Assembly: GCA_034231615.1 (NCBI GenBank) | Contig: CM067298.1 | Location: 24,645,934 to 24,709,933 of the forward strand | Source of the DNA: Meghimatium bilineatum | Lineage: Eukaryota > Mollusca > Gastropoda > Stylommatophora > Philomycidae | Reading direction: 5' to 3' | DNA length: 64,000 nucleotides | In this document: one piece after another, positions 13,746-24,878 of the stretch | Numbering within the stretch: position 1 is the first letter of the stretch | Layout of the letters: each line of letters opens with the position of its first letter | Position numbers and translations under genes: made by a program | Notes under the pieces: generated by a model | The model's input: the letters and a program-made list of their open reading frames with translations, nothing else | Database searches by the model: none | What the model was told of the DNA's origin: nothing

Positions 13746-13805
13746 TATATTCAGGCAAACATGAAAAAATATTTAAACAACAAAACAAAATCATAAAACA
13801 AAATC

Positions 13806-13958
13806 ATAACTGTATAGATGACATGCCATGAAGCTTCTATAAGAAGATAACCTCAATATAACGGCATATCATCCACTAAGGCTTTCTGTTGCATGGATGG
13901 TATGTCTAGTGGGCCATTGGTGAGACCCACAGACGCAACCACATGCGTAATGTATACC
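13806..13958 (+). repeat. dispersed repeat, copy 1 (matches 35152-35295)
   Basis: About 150 bases share long blocks with 35.15 kb in the same orientation: GTATAGATGACAT, TCTGTTGCATGGAT, and CCATTGGTGAGACCCACAGA. It looks like a piece of an interspersed repeat of unknown class. One copy is downstream of the galactosyltransferase gene, the other in its last intron. Confidence 0.75.
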
Positions 13959-14456
13959 GTCATAATACCAATAGTTTTGATTGAATCTCGTACGAAATTC
14001 CATGATGTAATTGAGCTATTTATAGAACGTTCCGGAGAAGACAGAACAAGGCTATTCATCATCATCAAGTGACATATTCTTTCCAGGACGTAGTCTTTCC
14101 TATGGATTTCTTGAATTCTCCGCGGTCTTGAGCAAGTTGCCCTGCATCTTAAAAATGGCTATTATATTATAGATAATCTATGATCCATGTATATACTTTC
14201 AAACATTGATTAGCCGTCAATTATTATAAAATAGGGAGTATCTCTCTTTAAGCCAGTGTTTGCAACATATGGTATTTTTATATAAATGCGATATACGATA
14301 TAGATTTGTGATCATGTGAGCGATCTAACCGGCAGCTGCCATTCAGGATGTGCATTTGTCAACTTTACATGGTGCAAAATAAGTTCGTCATCTTATTCTG
14401 CAATCAATTATTCAATTAATATAGGAATGTATGACTGTAGAGAGAATTGTATTACT

Positions 14457-14468
14457 ACTACCACCACC

Positions 14469-14518
<50 letters not shown>

Positions 14519-14576
14519 CAGTACTACCGCCGACGATGATATTACTTATAATACTACTACTGCAACTAAATAGAAA

Positions 14577-14612
<36 letters not shown>

Positions 14613-14650
14613 CAGTAGTAGTAGCAGTAGTAGTGGTAGTGATGGTAGTA
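14457..14650. repeat. (ACC/ACT)n followed by (AGT)n triplet repeats
   Basis: (CCA) then (CTA)n runs from about 14457 to 14520, and (TAG)n with CAG and TGG variants from about 14576 to 14640. The two tracts are reverse complements about 55 bases apart, so a single strand can fold into a long hairpin. Poly-Leu, poly-Thr and poly-Ser frames result; I do not treat them as genes. Confidence 0.95.
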
Positions 14651-14828
14651 TTTCAAGTAGTATTAAGTCTCTTGTATTTTCTTGAAAAACAACAACTTAA
14701 GGTTTAAACGTTGAAAATGTCTTGTATACTGTTATTTGTATTTTTTCATACCCATATCCTATAGCCTGATAGTCTGCACTTTATTTATAAATATTATAAA
14801 ACTTGTGTTCCATGTAAGTACTATTGTT

Positions 14829-14955
14829 TTACTACTACTATTACTACTACTACTACTACTACTACTACTACAATTTTACTATACCAATACTGCTACTACT
14901 ACCATCCTTACTAATTATACTACTACCACTACAACAACTACTACTACTACTGTTG
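14829..14955. repeat. (ACT)n triplet repeats, interrupted
   Basis: Two tracts, about 14829-14873 and 14892-14951, of ACT/CTA repeats with interruptions, in the same sense as the tract at 14457. Confidence 0.9.
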
Positions 14956-14994
14956 TTGTTCGTGCGTCACAAGTGAAGATGACCATTTATTACA

Positions 14995-15200
14995 TACACT
15001 TTTGAAAATTCAGTTAGAATTATGTCCATGCCTAACAGTTCGTATATGGCTAACAAGCCCTATTCGAGCTGTAATTGTCCTTGGACAGTTTGGCCATGGA
15101 ATGACCATTACAGAAAGATTTTGGTCTATCTGTGATTTTTTAGTTACTCTTCGCTGTTCAGCTGCTGCATTTGTTCTCTTTTCACAAGATGACTATACAA
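14995..15200 (-). pseudogene. possible LINE C-terminal zinc-finger relic
   Basis: The minus strand contains PNCPRTITARIGLVSHIRT, close to the CxRxxxSRIGLxSHxRTH finger that closes ORF2 in some LINEs. There are breaks on both sides. A chance match is possible. Confidence 0.3.
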
Positions 15201-15559
15201 TTATACTCATCCACTACATTGCATAAAAGAGAAATGCATAATGCGAATGCAACAAAAGAACATTGCGCCTTTTTAAAGGGCACAAAAATGTGTGTAAAAG
15301 CGAATATCGAATAAATGAACATATATTCCAAAACTGTTCGGATGGAAAACACAATCATGTTTTCTGCATTCTTGAAGTGTGGCTCCTCCCAACAAACACA
15401 CCCAAACAGATGTTGTTTTGTAAGTTGCTTGTAAGATTCCACGCCCAAACAGATGGTGTTTTGTGTGCTTTGTGAAAATAATGGATAAGGAGGTCGATAT
15501 TCAATCGATCTATATGAGCTGTTTGAAGGGAAAATATAACGGACCAACGTGAGAAGTAA

Positions 15560-15870
15560 AATAAATACTCTTGCAGGTCAACGTCTCATGGGAGTGGTGA
15601 AAAACATCGCAAAATTGTGTAGTTTGTCCACGTGATGAGGTACAATTCGCATTCTAAAACGATCTTAAAAGGAGCAGTTGAGGGTGGAAGAAGAAGAGGT
15701 GAGAGAAAATTATGGATTGATAATATTAAAGATTGGACATGATTAATATTCTCCTCACTTAAACACAGAACTGAATACAGACATGTATAACGAAATTGGT
15801 GTGCTGATGTTTCCAGAGTGGCACCCCATACAACCCTGAACAGGTATGTATAGGTTGATGATGATAACGG
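15560..15870 (+). pseudogene. LINE 3' end (family D)
   Basis: Reads in pieces as TILKGAVEGGRRRGERKLW, then IDNIKDWT, and a CACCCCATACAACCCTGAA ending. The same ending (TIL.GTV.G, W.DNIKEWT, CCCCTACAACCCT) occurs at 52.22-52.41 kb. Stops interrupt the frame. 15871-16010 holds nothing clear. Confidence 0.6.
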
Positions 15871-16009
15871 ATTAAGAATAATAATTTTGAGAGATCAGGC
15901 TCGTGATAGTGCAGCTCTTGGGGGTTTTTGTGCAAATGTCTGGAGTCACTGTGGTCTCAGATTAGAAAGTAAGTTGAATTTATAAATTCTAAAGGTGCAT
16001 TCTGTCTGC

Positions 16010-16460
16010 TGACGTTATTGCAACATAAGGGTCTGTTTATTGCATTCTATTTGTCTTCGTCATTATATGTGTGCAACATAAGCATGGTCTGTTTATTGCA
16101 CTCTTTCTGTCTTACTTTTAGTTAGCTCAAAATAATCATGGTCCGTCTATTGCACTCTTTCTGTCTTACTTTTAGTTAGCTCAAAATAATCATGGTCCGT
16201 CTATTGCAGTCTTTCTGTCTTTGTTTTTTTTTTAATTGTTGCAGAATATTGATATCCTCTTTCTTGCAATATTTCTGCCTTTAATTTTTATGTGGCAGAA
16301 TATTGATAGCCTGTCTATTGCAGTCTTTGTTTTTTGAGTGCAGCAAAATCATTGTCTGTTTACGCAGGCTGTCTGCCTGTGTTTTGTTATACTACATAAT
16401 ATTTATTGGTTGATCTACAGCAGTCGTTCTGTCTCTGTTTTTTTCCCCCCGCAGACTCAT
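16010..16460. repeat. degenerate tandem repeat of about 60 bp
   Basis: Several copies of a unit containing ATCATGGTCCGTCTATTGCA followed by CTCTTTCTGTCTTACTTTTA. The two central copies (about 16100-16220) are nearly identical; outer copies are strongly diverged. Confidence 0.75.
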
Positions 16461-16511
16461 GGTATGTCATGCAATTTTTATTTACCTTTCTTTATTTATG
16501 CAGAAGAATAT

Positions 16512-16813
16512 TCATGGTAGGACTATGCTAGCGTGCTAGACGGTTTAAGTCATTTCATGGTAGGACTATGCTAGCGTGCTAGACGGTTTAAGTCATTTCA
16601 TGGTAGAACTATGCTAGCGTGCTAGACGGTTTAAGTCATTTCATGGTAGGACTATGCTAGCGTGCTAGACGGCTTAACTCATTTCATGGTAGGCCTATGC
16701 TAGCGTGCTAGACGGCATAAGACATTTCATGGTAGGACTATGCTAGCGTTCTAGACGGCTTAACTCATTTCATGGTAGGAATATGCTAGCGTGCTAGACG
16801 GCTTAACTCATTT
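16512..16813. repeat. 43-bp minisatellite, 7 copies
   Basis: Unit CATGGTAGGACTATGCTAGC followed by GTGCTAGACGGTTTAAGTCATTT, seven copies with few differences. Each copy holds the palindrome GCTAGC and a second CTAG eight bases on. Confidence 0.95.
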
Positions 16814-17239
16814 CGACTTCGTTCCCGAGAAAACTTCTAGTTGTGAGATGTAGTATCATATATCAAATATATAATACGGAAATCATTTAAAAGTTTCAGA
16901 TAGAAAGCATCCGTGTTTTGTTGGTCAGATCTCAATAAAAATTATTTAAAAAATTAATTTTATAAAAATTAAAAAAATTTTTTTTTATTATTTAATTTGG
17001 TACCATCAATCCTTGTGGGCTTAATTCCGAAAATTTATTTAGTTCTTGGCCGGTATAGTTTTTGTCTTTATTCATTTCATTCCGTCATTTACCTCATATG
17101 TTTTGTTCGTTTCGTTTCCATATGTATTTACGTTTTTATGTGTTTCTTGTTCCAATCCTTTCGGCATCGCTTATCAACATTTCGATAGGACACATTAGTG
17201 TGTCGCTGTGTTATTCCTACCCTTCGTCATTTGATTTAA

Positions 17240-17300
17240 TGTACTTGGCTATTGATAAAGGCATGTTTGTTGAAACGTCGATTGTGTGCTGTTGTTTATA
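17240..17300 (+). other. GAAACGTCGAT motif block, copy 1
   Basis: GATAAAGGCATGTTTGTTGA leads into GAAACGTCGATTGTGTGCTG. It is homologous over about 40 bases to 27860-27905 and shares its core with 42465-42500. The layout (GATGA, short stem, GAAAC, GTC) resembles the hammerhead-like core described for Penelope-like retroelements, but the catalytic bases are degraded. The surrounding 16814-18110 has no gene I recognise. Confidence 0.4.
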
Positions 17301-18111
17301 TGATTATGTCCTATGCACTGTTATGTGTGTTCTTTCACGTTAGCAGCCAACATCGACAACGTGTCAGTTAGTCGTCGTCCAGTAAGACAAAATTACATAT
17401 TTTCGATATAAGTACTGATTCCAAACTGTATTTGTCTATTGTGCGACTTTCTAGTAAGTTTAATCGCTACGTCCGTTAAGTGTGCAAACCTGTGGGTCAT
17501 TTAATTCGAAATTAAAAATGATATTTCCTGATATTAATCTTAATAAAGCTATCTTAATCCAGTCATGTGTGTTTAAGGCAACTTCTATATATCAATTTTG
17601 TATATAATATGTATTAATCTATTGAAATCGCTGCCTTTCTACATTTAAAGATATCAATATTTTATATTGTAAGAACATTGTTCTCTCTTACTATGTCAAA
17701 CTATTGTTTTTGTTGTATCCTTTTGGGTGTGTCTAAACAACTGCATTTTATCTGTAAACAGTCATTTGTTTCCAAGACAAAGCTTACTAAATTGTTGTTG
17801 ATGTGTCTTTCCGTGACAATAAACTGAAAACAAAGTAACCATGATCTGACTACTAACTTAGAGTTATCTGATGACTAACTATGATCTAACTATAATCTGA
17901 CGAATGACTATAAACATAATTTATATAAACATAAATATACCTACCATTACAAGATGAAGACCTTATGGAGAATGAAGCATCGAATGGTTAATGTGATAAT
18001 TAAAGAAAAATGTCCTGTTTCTGTACCAGATCTATAATTAAATTATCAAATAAACAAAAAACTGGAAAAGGAAACATTAAAGTTCATAATCATCAGTGTG
18101 CCCTCAATATT

Positions 18112-18223
18112 CAGTTAGTAAGTTAGTTAGTTAGTTAGCTAGCTAGTTAGTTAGTTAGTTAGCTAGTTAGTTAGTTAGTTAGATAGTTAGCTAGTTAGTT
18201 AGTTAGTTAGTTGGTTAGTTAGC

Positions 18224-18261
<38 letters not shown>

Positions 18262-18282
18262 TTTAGTTAGTTAGTTAGTTAT

Positions 18283-18345
<63 letters not shown>

Positions 18346-18352
18346 CTTAGTT
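18112..18352. repeat. (TTAG)n array, expanded LINE tail
   Basis: About 240 bases of TTAG with scattered CTAG, TTAT, ATAG and TTGG variants. On the minus strand this is (CTAA)n. It follows directly the stop of the LINE 3' end at 18350-18530. The same LINE end at 30.97 kb has only two or three TTAG units, so this array is an expanded retrotransposon tail. Confidence 0.9.
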
Positions 18353-18545
18353 AGTCGTCGGATGATTATCACTGCAAACTGGACATGTCCATCGTTGCTC
18401 TGATCTCTCCTTGAATGTATCCGCCATTACACTTCTGCTGACAGTACCGGTTCTATGCTGGTTGACCATCATTCTTCTGCGCCCTTCAAAATGTTCACCT
18501 CGTTTAGACAGCTCGATATTGGTCACCATTTTTCCAAACTGTGTA
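18350..18545 (-). pseudogene. LINE 3' end with zinc motif (family F)
   Basis: 60 codons include NQHRTGTVSRSVMADTF and WTCPVCSDNHPTTN, the CxxC-containing C-terminus of an RNase H-bearing LINE ORF2. The near-identical end lies at 31.15-30.97 kb and a short piece at 49.08-49.17 kb. It is 5'-truncated or decayed upstream (18546-18960 not recognisable). Confidence 0.7.
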
Positions 18546-18973
18546 ACGGCGATTACACTAATGAAGACTTCAGCTCAGATGCACGCACTGCGTTAGCACC
18601 GGCGAAGATCTTAATGAGTAGAACTCCCGGTCAGAGAATAACAGCACATCACCACACAATCTTCTAATTTAAAACAACGAATAAACCGATTGTTCAATTG
18701 AAACTGTAGGTGACACACAAAACACTTGTGTAGTTATCAGCCATTTTGACCAGAAGATCAATATTCAGTATGCTTTCCAATAGAACATCATTTTGCAAGT
18801 GCGTTCACTGAGCTTCAGGAAGGAGTGCAATGACTAGCGATACTGTAACCTGTCGCGAATATCATTAGATGTTGCCTCACCACTGCCATTAGATGATTTT
18901 GTTCACCTGCAAGAGTAGTTATTTTGTTTCTAACGTATATATTGATTTTATGTTCTGTATAATGGATGCGCAA

Positions 18974-19071
18974 CAATTGAAAGACCTCGCAACAGAAAAA
19001 CAGAAATGGAAAGCTATGGTTTCTGCCCTATGCGCCGCCTATGACCCTGGAGGAACATAACATAACATAAC
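18974..19071 (+). mobile_element. 98-bp 5'-truncated LINE insertion with 13-bp target duplication
   Basis: AATGGATGCGCAA occurs at 18961-18973 and again at 19072-19084. Between them is an open tail of a LINE ORF2 (KWKAMVSALCAAYDPGGT, then TAA), closed by an (ACATA)n 3' tail. This is the classic product of target-primed reverse transcription that stopped after about 100 bases. Both duplications are perfect, so the insertion is fairly young. Confidence 0.85.
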
Positions 19072-19084
19072 AATGGATGCGCAA

Positions 19085-20280
19085 TCTTCGTCTGTAACAT
19101 TTGTTTTTAAAAACCAGTATTCTTCTCTCCATTTATGCTGTAATTGTCCAACTCTCAAATCCATACAAAAAATAGGTATTATTATAGATTTATATAGGTT
19201 TATTTTCACATGTTGATCATACAGTTCGTTTACCTGCCAGAGAAGCTATCACTGAGTTGGTGAGAATTGGGAATTCTGATCAGAGACAATATGTAAGTTC
19301 TTTCTCTCGCTGAGACTTTTAGTCAACTTAAATAGCCCGAGTAAATATGGACGTAATCTGAGTGTAAAAATGCTGTCTCATGTAGTTTTTCTGATTGTAT
19401 TTATGATATTCTTGCTTTTTGGTATAACATTTATGAGATCATCATTGTTCTCATTATTTCTGCTTTATTACTCGTAAACCAGTTTGTTGTTTCTAATGTT
19501 TTTATAATAACTTTCTTGATTTAATATTCTAGTTCTCTAAATTCTTATTGAAGAATTATTTGCAATTGCTTTTCTTCAGTTTACTACTTGCTGTCTTGAG
19601 ACTCTGTTAATACATTTTCCTGTAGACTTCATTTATGATTTATCAGCTGTAGGCTAGATTTGATATTAACCCACATATGTGAATTCAAAAAATGTTTCTA
19701 ATTTTCCAATCTTTTCTTGTTTGGTATGTGACTCTTTTTAAAAATAATCCCAATTTGTTTTTTTTTGTGGTTTTTTTTTCAAATCGATGTTTCCTCTCAT
19801 TTTTCGCAGTATCATTTAGTTGTTTCTTTATTATACACAGCACAATCGACATTATTATCAGTTGCAAGTTTTTCAAAGAAAGAAAATATGCTCAATATCA
19901 AATGTGCTTAGTGGGCATTGTTGATATATATACCTACAGCGGTGAATATGTCAAACATACTTGACGAGCTTTCAGGTTGGTGTTCAGTGTACGCTACGGG
20001 AACCAGTTCTCTCTTACCGCTGGCACACTAGAGATATGATTACAGGCATCCACTGCTCATTATAAGTGGTAAAAACACTGAAAGTATTCGTTATCACGCC
20101 AAAGTCGGATTTGTCGGGATAATAACACAAATAAAAAGGCAGCAGAAAGCATTTCCGCTCCTTGACTAAATCCTGGACTGTTGGAGGAGGAATACTCCAC
20201 TGACATGGGGCAGACAAGGATATATGAAATCACCGGGGGGGGGGGGGGAAGCGTTAACGATTTACTACATTTAAGAAGTG
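19085..20280. other. no recognisable feature
   Basis: AT-rich sequence; a poly-T tract near 19758-19790 and a run of 14 G at about 20235-20248. No gene or clear repeat. Confidence 0.45.
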
Positions 20281-20546
20281 TCAAATAACACAAAAACCTT
20301 GAACAGATGTTATTATGACCTCTCTAGCAGGAGAGATTAATTATTACATTTCCAATATATATTTAAAAAAATGATGTGAATCTTCTTTCTTCTTCGTGTA
20401 CACCTTGCGGAATACACTCTGGAAGCATTCATCTGACTGTCCTGAGAAGGACGTATGAGGGTGATCTGCGTTGAGTCATGTTTTACAGCAAGCTGAGTTA
20501 TCTGTGTCTTTCGACCTGACACATCCGTCTTCAGCCAGTATTTTTT
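20281..20546 (+). repeat. long inverted repeat, left arm
   Basis: Some 266 bases starting TCAAATAACACAAAAACCTT pair as reverse complement with 23431-23698, roughly 90 percent identical by eye (for example GTCATGTTTTACAGCAAGCT is in both). Both arms stop sharply. Together with the 2.9-kb interior this looks like a foldback-type or TIR element. The interior block 20560-20765 is GC-richer and open on both strands, but I do not recognise it. Confidence 0.85.
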
Positions 20547-21418
20547 GGACTGGGTTGGCATTCCCGTATCTTCGATACCTAGTACTTGGCCAGGCTACAG
20601 CAGGATTGCTGCACCACCCTGTTTCCACGCTCACTGAGTGGAAGTGTACTGACGGTCTTAACCAACTGTGGTTCACTGACCCTGATGCTCGACCAGCTAT
20701 GGAACGCCAGCCGGTGCACTCTTGTGTGCATGTCATCTCTGGGCCCAAAGATATGAATGACACGAATCTGTGTAAGGTTTAAAATAACTTAAGAGTTGGG
20801 CGAGACATGCGTTTTATGTGTGTGTTGAGAAACGAAACCAGACAGTAATGCTAGGTTGACACGTGTCAAGTTATTGCAAAAACGGAGAGAGGACGGACGT
20901 ATTTGTAAGAAACTGTTACAATAATCATTTGAACAGACGAGATGCAGGTAGTGATTGCCAAAACTGTTTAAACGACATCTGCATGCGACACTGGTAAATA
21001 ACAGATTTCGAGGTCTGGAGATGGAAATTTTGATATATCCAGAAGATTTGCAGGGCGGGAAATGCAGCCAATGGCAGATCCTATAGCCATCACACGATAG
21101 AGATTTCGAGAACAATCGTCTGCCATAATTAAAATATATATTATTCAACAGGCGGTAAGAAATTCAGTGAGAGATCTGAGATTGTAACGGAAAGATGTCG
21201 TTCAATGCCATAAGTTCGCCATGACTCCAGATGTCTTGGATGCTCGCAACCAATTGTTTACAAAGTAGCTGGATTTACGTTAGGCAAATTTCACATCCTA
21301 TTGATGTGGAGTATTTTAAGTTGTTTCTGGACAAAACAATCCAGGTGACTTTATGTAATCTGTTTTACGAACATTGATTTGCCAAGTTATATGTTGTTAA
21401 CGAACTGAGACCAAGTAC

Positions 21419-21993
21419 TTCTTCTTTTTCTTCTTTTTTCTGTCCTCATGTACCTTTCGGTGTTGAGGGGAGAGTGAGTGTACGGTCTTTTGCCCTTCTA
21501 TTTGCCTCCTGTGCTGTTATATTTCCGAGTGTCTCTAATACACTATCTATCCACCTTTTACGAGGGCGTCCAATAGGTCTCCTGTTTTCGTATCGTTTGT
21601 TAAGTGTTTTTTGGATAATACTTTGCTCTTTCTGTCTGGTTATGTGGCCGTACCATTTAACTTGTTGTTTCTGTATGTATTCTATTGTTGGTTTGATCCC
21701 TAATTGTTTCCTTAGTGCTTCATTCCTGATTTTGTCTCTCAAGCTAACTCCAATCATACGTCTCACAAATTTCATTTCAGTGGTGTTAATCTTATGTATT
21801 GTTCTAGAATCTAATGTCCAAGTTTGACACTGATAACACAATGTTGGTAAGAAAATGGTGTTGAAAAGCGCTTTCTTTGTTTCTAGTGTAATATCTTTGT
21901 TTCTTAGTAAAGGTGTTAATTGACCAACGATCTCACAGGCCTTATTACATCTTGCGTTTATTTCTGCTTCTTGTTTGTTGTCATATCTCAATG
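21419..21993 (-). mobile_element. 5'-truncated LINE with 13-bp target duplication (family C)
   Basis: TGAGACCAAGTAC flanks the insert exactly (21406-21418 and 21994-22006). The 575-bp insert ends on the minus strand in a (GAA)n-like tail. Its frame, open from the 5' junction to the end, covers the thumb and C-terminus of an RTE-like ORF2: LCYQCQTWTLDSRTIHKINT, EMKFVRRMIGVSLRDK, VKWYGHITRQKEQ, GRPRKRWIDSVLETL, and TLPSTPKGT at the stop. A sister copy is at 31.95-32.33 kb. It sits inside the inverted-repeat structure, so it is younger than that structure. Confidence 0.9.
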
Positions 21994-22009
21994 TGAGACC
22001 AAGTACAGA

Positions 22010-23430
22010 AATTAGAAACTGCAAGTAGTGTTTGATTTTGAAGTGATTGAAATTACAAGCATAAACTGAATAAGTTTGTGGACAGTTACATGCGTAACCG
22101 TCGCATTCCTTTTCTGACAGGTTGATAAAACGAAAAACATATGACAACAGACAATGTGAATGACTAACATATTTATGGAATATGTATTATTTTGGTCTAA
22201 GGCAAACAATCCACTAATGAAGAACAGTTCACAAGAATTATCTGCGCATTTTTGTATGAAAATTTAAATTACCCCCCTTTGATTGAGTAATCTGGTACGA
22301 ATAGCCTGCCCCTTTGTTGACAGTTTGAACTCACTAGACAGTGTGTTAGAGAAAGCGTGTTTTGTTTTGAGGGAGACACTGAACGATAGAAAGAGATATA
22401 GGAAATAAATACTTTTGTAACTATTAATTAACACTGGTTGCCGATATTTTTAGAGCTAGTCGGACATAATTTGAAAACATTGTTCTGCCGAATATGAATT
22501 AGATTCCTATGAGGGAAAATTATACTCACAATCATGAGACTTTCTCTGACTTAACTGATTTAACTGACTTGAGTTGAATTTCATGAAGTAACTTAAGACA
22601 GTTTGGGGGAACATATAATCATTCTCTTCTTCGCCCTCGGACAAACAGCATGGACAGTGGCTTTTAGGAAGTTAGAAGAAATTACCAATGGCTTTCTCAA
22701 GTTAAGCTAGAGAAACTGCCGATATGTTTTTATATTATAGGCAATTGGACAAGACACCCACAAGAAGATATACAACTATTTTAACAACGGACAGAAAAAA
22801 TAACAACTTATAACGATATAACGACTGAAGAAACGTGAGGAATTAGCAGACAAATACAACAGACTTCAGAAACTAAACGACTACAACTTTTAGGAAGGAC
22901 AGAACTGAAAGGTTAACAAAGAAAGGGAAGGACTTTTGAGCAAACTGTTGTTCAGAAAGAAAGAGAAACCAACAGGACACAATCAAGAATAAGATCGGCA
23001 GTTTACAGAAGTGTTTTTTTGAAGATTCTTACAAAACTGTCAATAGAAAAAACTTAACTTGACAAAGTTTGCCTTACTAAAACAGACAAATGATAACCAG
23101 AAGACAAAACGTAGCATTAAAGTAAATAGAATTAGTTTACTAGGTTATTCATGGAACATGGTGTGTGTAGCTTAACTGTATCAATATTTAACAACAGACT
23201 GAATGAATGAATAAAGATGAGCCTGAACAGTACACGTGAATACAATATGAGGAATTCTTAGATAACTTGTAAAGAATTTACACAACCGTTTTGGATAAGA
23301 GTTGCCATAATGTTGTGGAATAAAAGTAGGAAAGTATAATTATTCTAGAATCTTGTAGTCAATTTGAGATTGGTAAAATTGGATTGATTGATTACTTCTC
23401 CACAACAACATAGATAATACAACGTTAATA
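22010..23430. other. interior of the inverted-repeat structure, no gene seen
   Basis: AT-rich, short frames only. No transposase motif was found, so the structure is non-autonomous if it is a transposon. Confidence 0.4.
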
Positions 23431-23698
23431 CAAAAATGCTGGCTGAAGACGGATGTGTCAGGTTGAAAGACGCAGATAACGCAGCTTGCTGTAAAACATG
23501 ACTCAACGCAGATCACCCTCATACGTCCTTCTCAGGACGATCAGCGGAATGCTTCCAGGGTGTCCGCCGCAAGGCGTACACGAAGAAGAAAGAAGATTAA
23601 CATCTTATTTTTTTAAATATATATCGGGAATGTAATAATTAATCTATCCTGCTAGAGAGGTCATAATAACATCTGTTGAAGGTGTTTGTGTTATTTGA
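23431..23698 (-). repeat. long inverted repeat, right arm
   Basis: Reverse complement of 20281-20546, ending in GTTATTTGA at 23698. Flanking bases outside the two arms show no obvious target duplication. Confidence 0.85.
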
Positions 23699-24117
23699 TT
23701 ATATACTATACTAGATTAGAAAAGTAATAACATGAATTTCACACATTGACAAATACGAGTCTATTATTATATACAACCTGAAATGCTCGAGGTTGCCACT
23801 CAATAATGTGATAACATAATTAAAGATGAAAAGACTTTAATAACATTACAATAACTTCAATAATCATTTGATTTTATCATTAACAATAGTGTTGCCAATA
23901 GCAACTTAAGTCAAGTTAATATTAGGAGGACTTTCATAAGGATTATAACAATAATCGATATTTATGTGACAGAACCAACATGCGTATTTCAACATGTTAG
24001 AAGACCAACGAGTAGGACATAAGGTTGACTGATCCATAATCTAAGACGACAGCTACATCATATTTCATTCCTACATATTGTGGTTTATTAAGAGAAGCAT
24101 CCGATCTTCTCCAGCGT

Positions 24118-24275
24118 AATTATTTTCGTAACCAACAACAAGAGAGAAGAACCTGAACACCTCTCCAACGTATTTTCCTGGACCATAATCGACGACGACA
24201 ATAACTTGCAGAATCTTATATGAATACAAGACTGAAGATCCAGAACATAGCTTATACCTTTACGATTGATCCAAC
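24118..24275 (+). repeat. dispersed 155-bp repeat, copy 1
   Basis: Starts TTTTCGTAACCAACAAC and ends GATTGATCCAACAACAA. It is repeated in the same orientation at 26820-26968 with few differences (shared CAAGACTGAAGATCCAGAAC). Confidence 0.85.
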
Positions 24276-24767
24276 AACAAGAAGACAGACATTAACGACT
24301 TTTACTGATGATATTCTACATACTTACTATGAACTATCTACATATTTACTATGAACCTGAACTTATGAAGACCTAACCATTAGACTTGAACTAAATGTAC
24401 ACTTGTGTGTGAACATATGTATTTATAATGTTAATGACCTACACGCCAATCCAAGAGGCTGGTAATGTTTACATGCTATATTTAGATAAGATGATTGCCA
24501 TTAATTGTTGATGTGCAAATTGAATTACAATGCCAGCTTACGCTCACTGCTGTTGTGAGAGTTCAAGATAATAAATAATGACAGATTGCCTGAAAAGTCA
24601 GGAACAAGACTTTGTTCCTAGTGTCGTAATTGTACATTGTAATTGTTAGTTCCACCGGAGTGTCTAATAACCACGCCCGTTGATAGAAGTACTGAGATAA
24701 TCATATTCTGGAGGTATATTCACGGGCCATTTTCTTGAGATACTTTCATGAACTCTACTCACGGGTC

Positions 24768-24878
24768 ATTGAGCTATGACATTAGCGTGTGTAACACAGA
24801 GTCGTGTTCATTGAGCTATGACATTAGCGTGTGATAACACAGAATCGTGTTCCTTGAGCTATGACATTGACGTGTGAT
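24768..24878. repeat. 43-bp minisatellite, left part
   Basis: Unit TTGAGCTATGACATTGACGT followed by GTGATAACACAGAGTCGTGTTCA. About two and a half copies here; the array resumes at 26203 after the GC-rich insert. Confidence 0.85.

Noticed and set aside
14316-15005. Poly-Thr, poly-Leu and poly-Ser frames of 84-89 codons
   Set aside because: They are products of triplet repeats, open in several frames, without motif or splice context.
18112-18352. (TTAG)n as telomere-like repeat
   Set aside because: The unit is TTAG, not TTAGG or TTAGGG, and it is attached to a LINE 3' end that explains it.
20476-20763. Overlapping 95- and 103-codon frames on opposite strands
   Set aside because: Part lies in the inverted-repeat arm and the rest has no recognised motif or splice context; no basis for a gene call.
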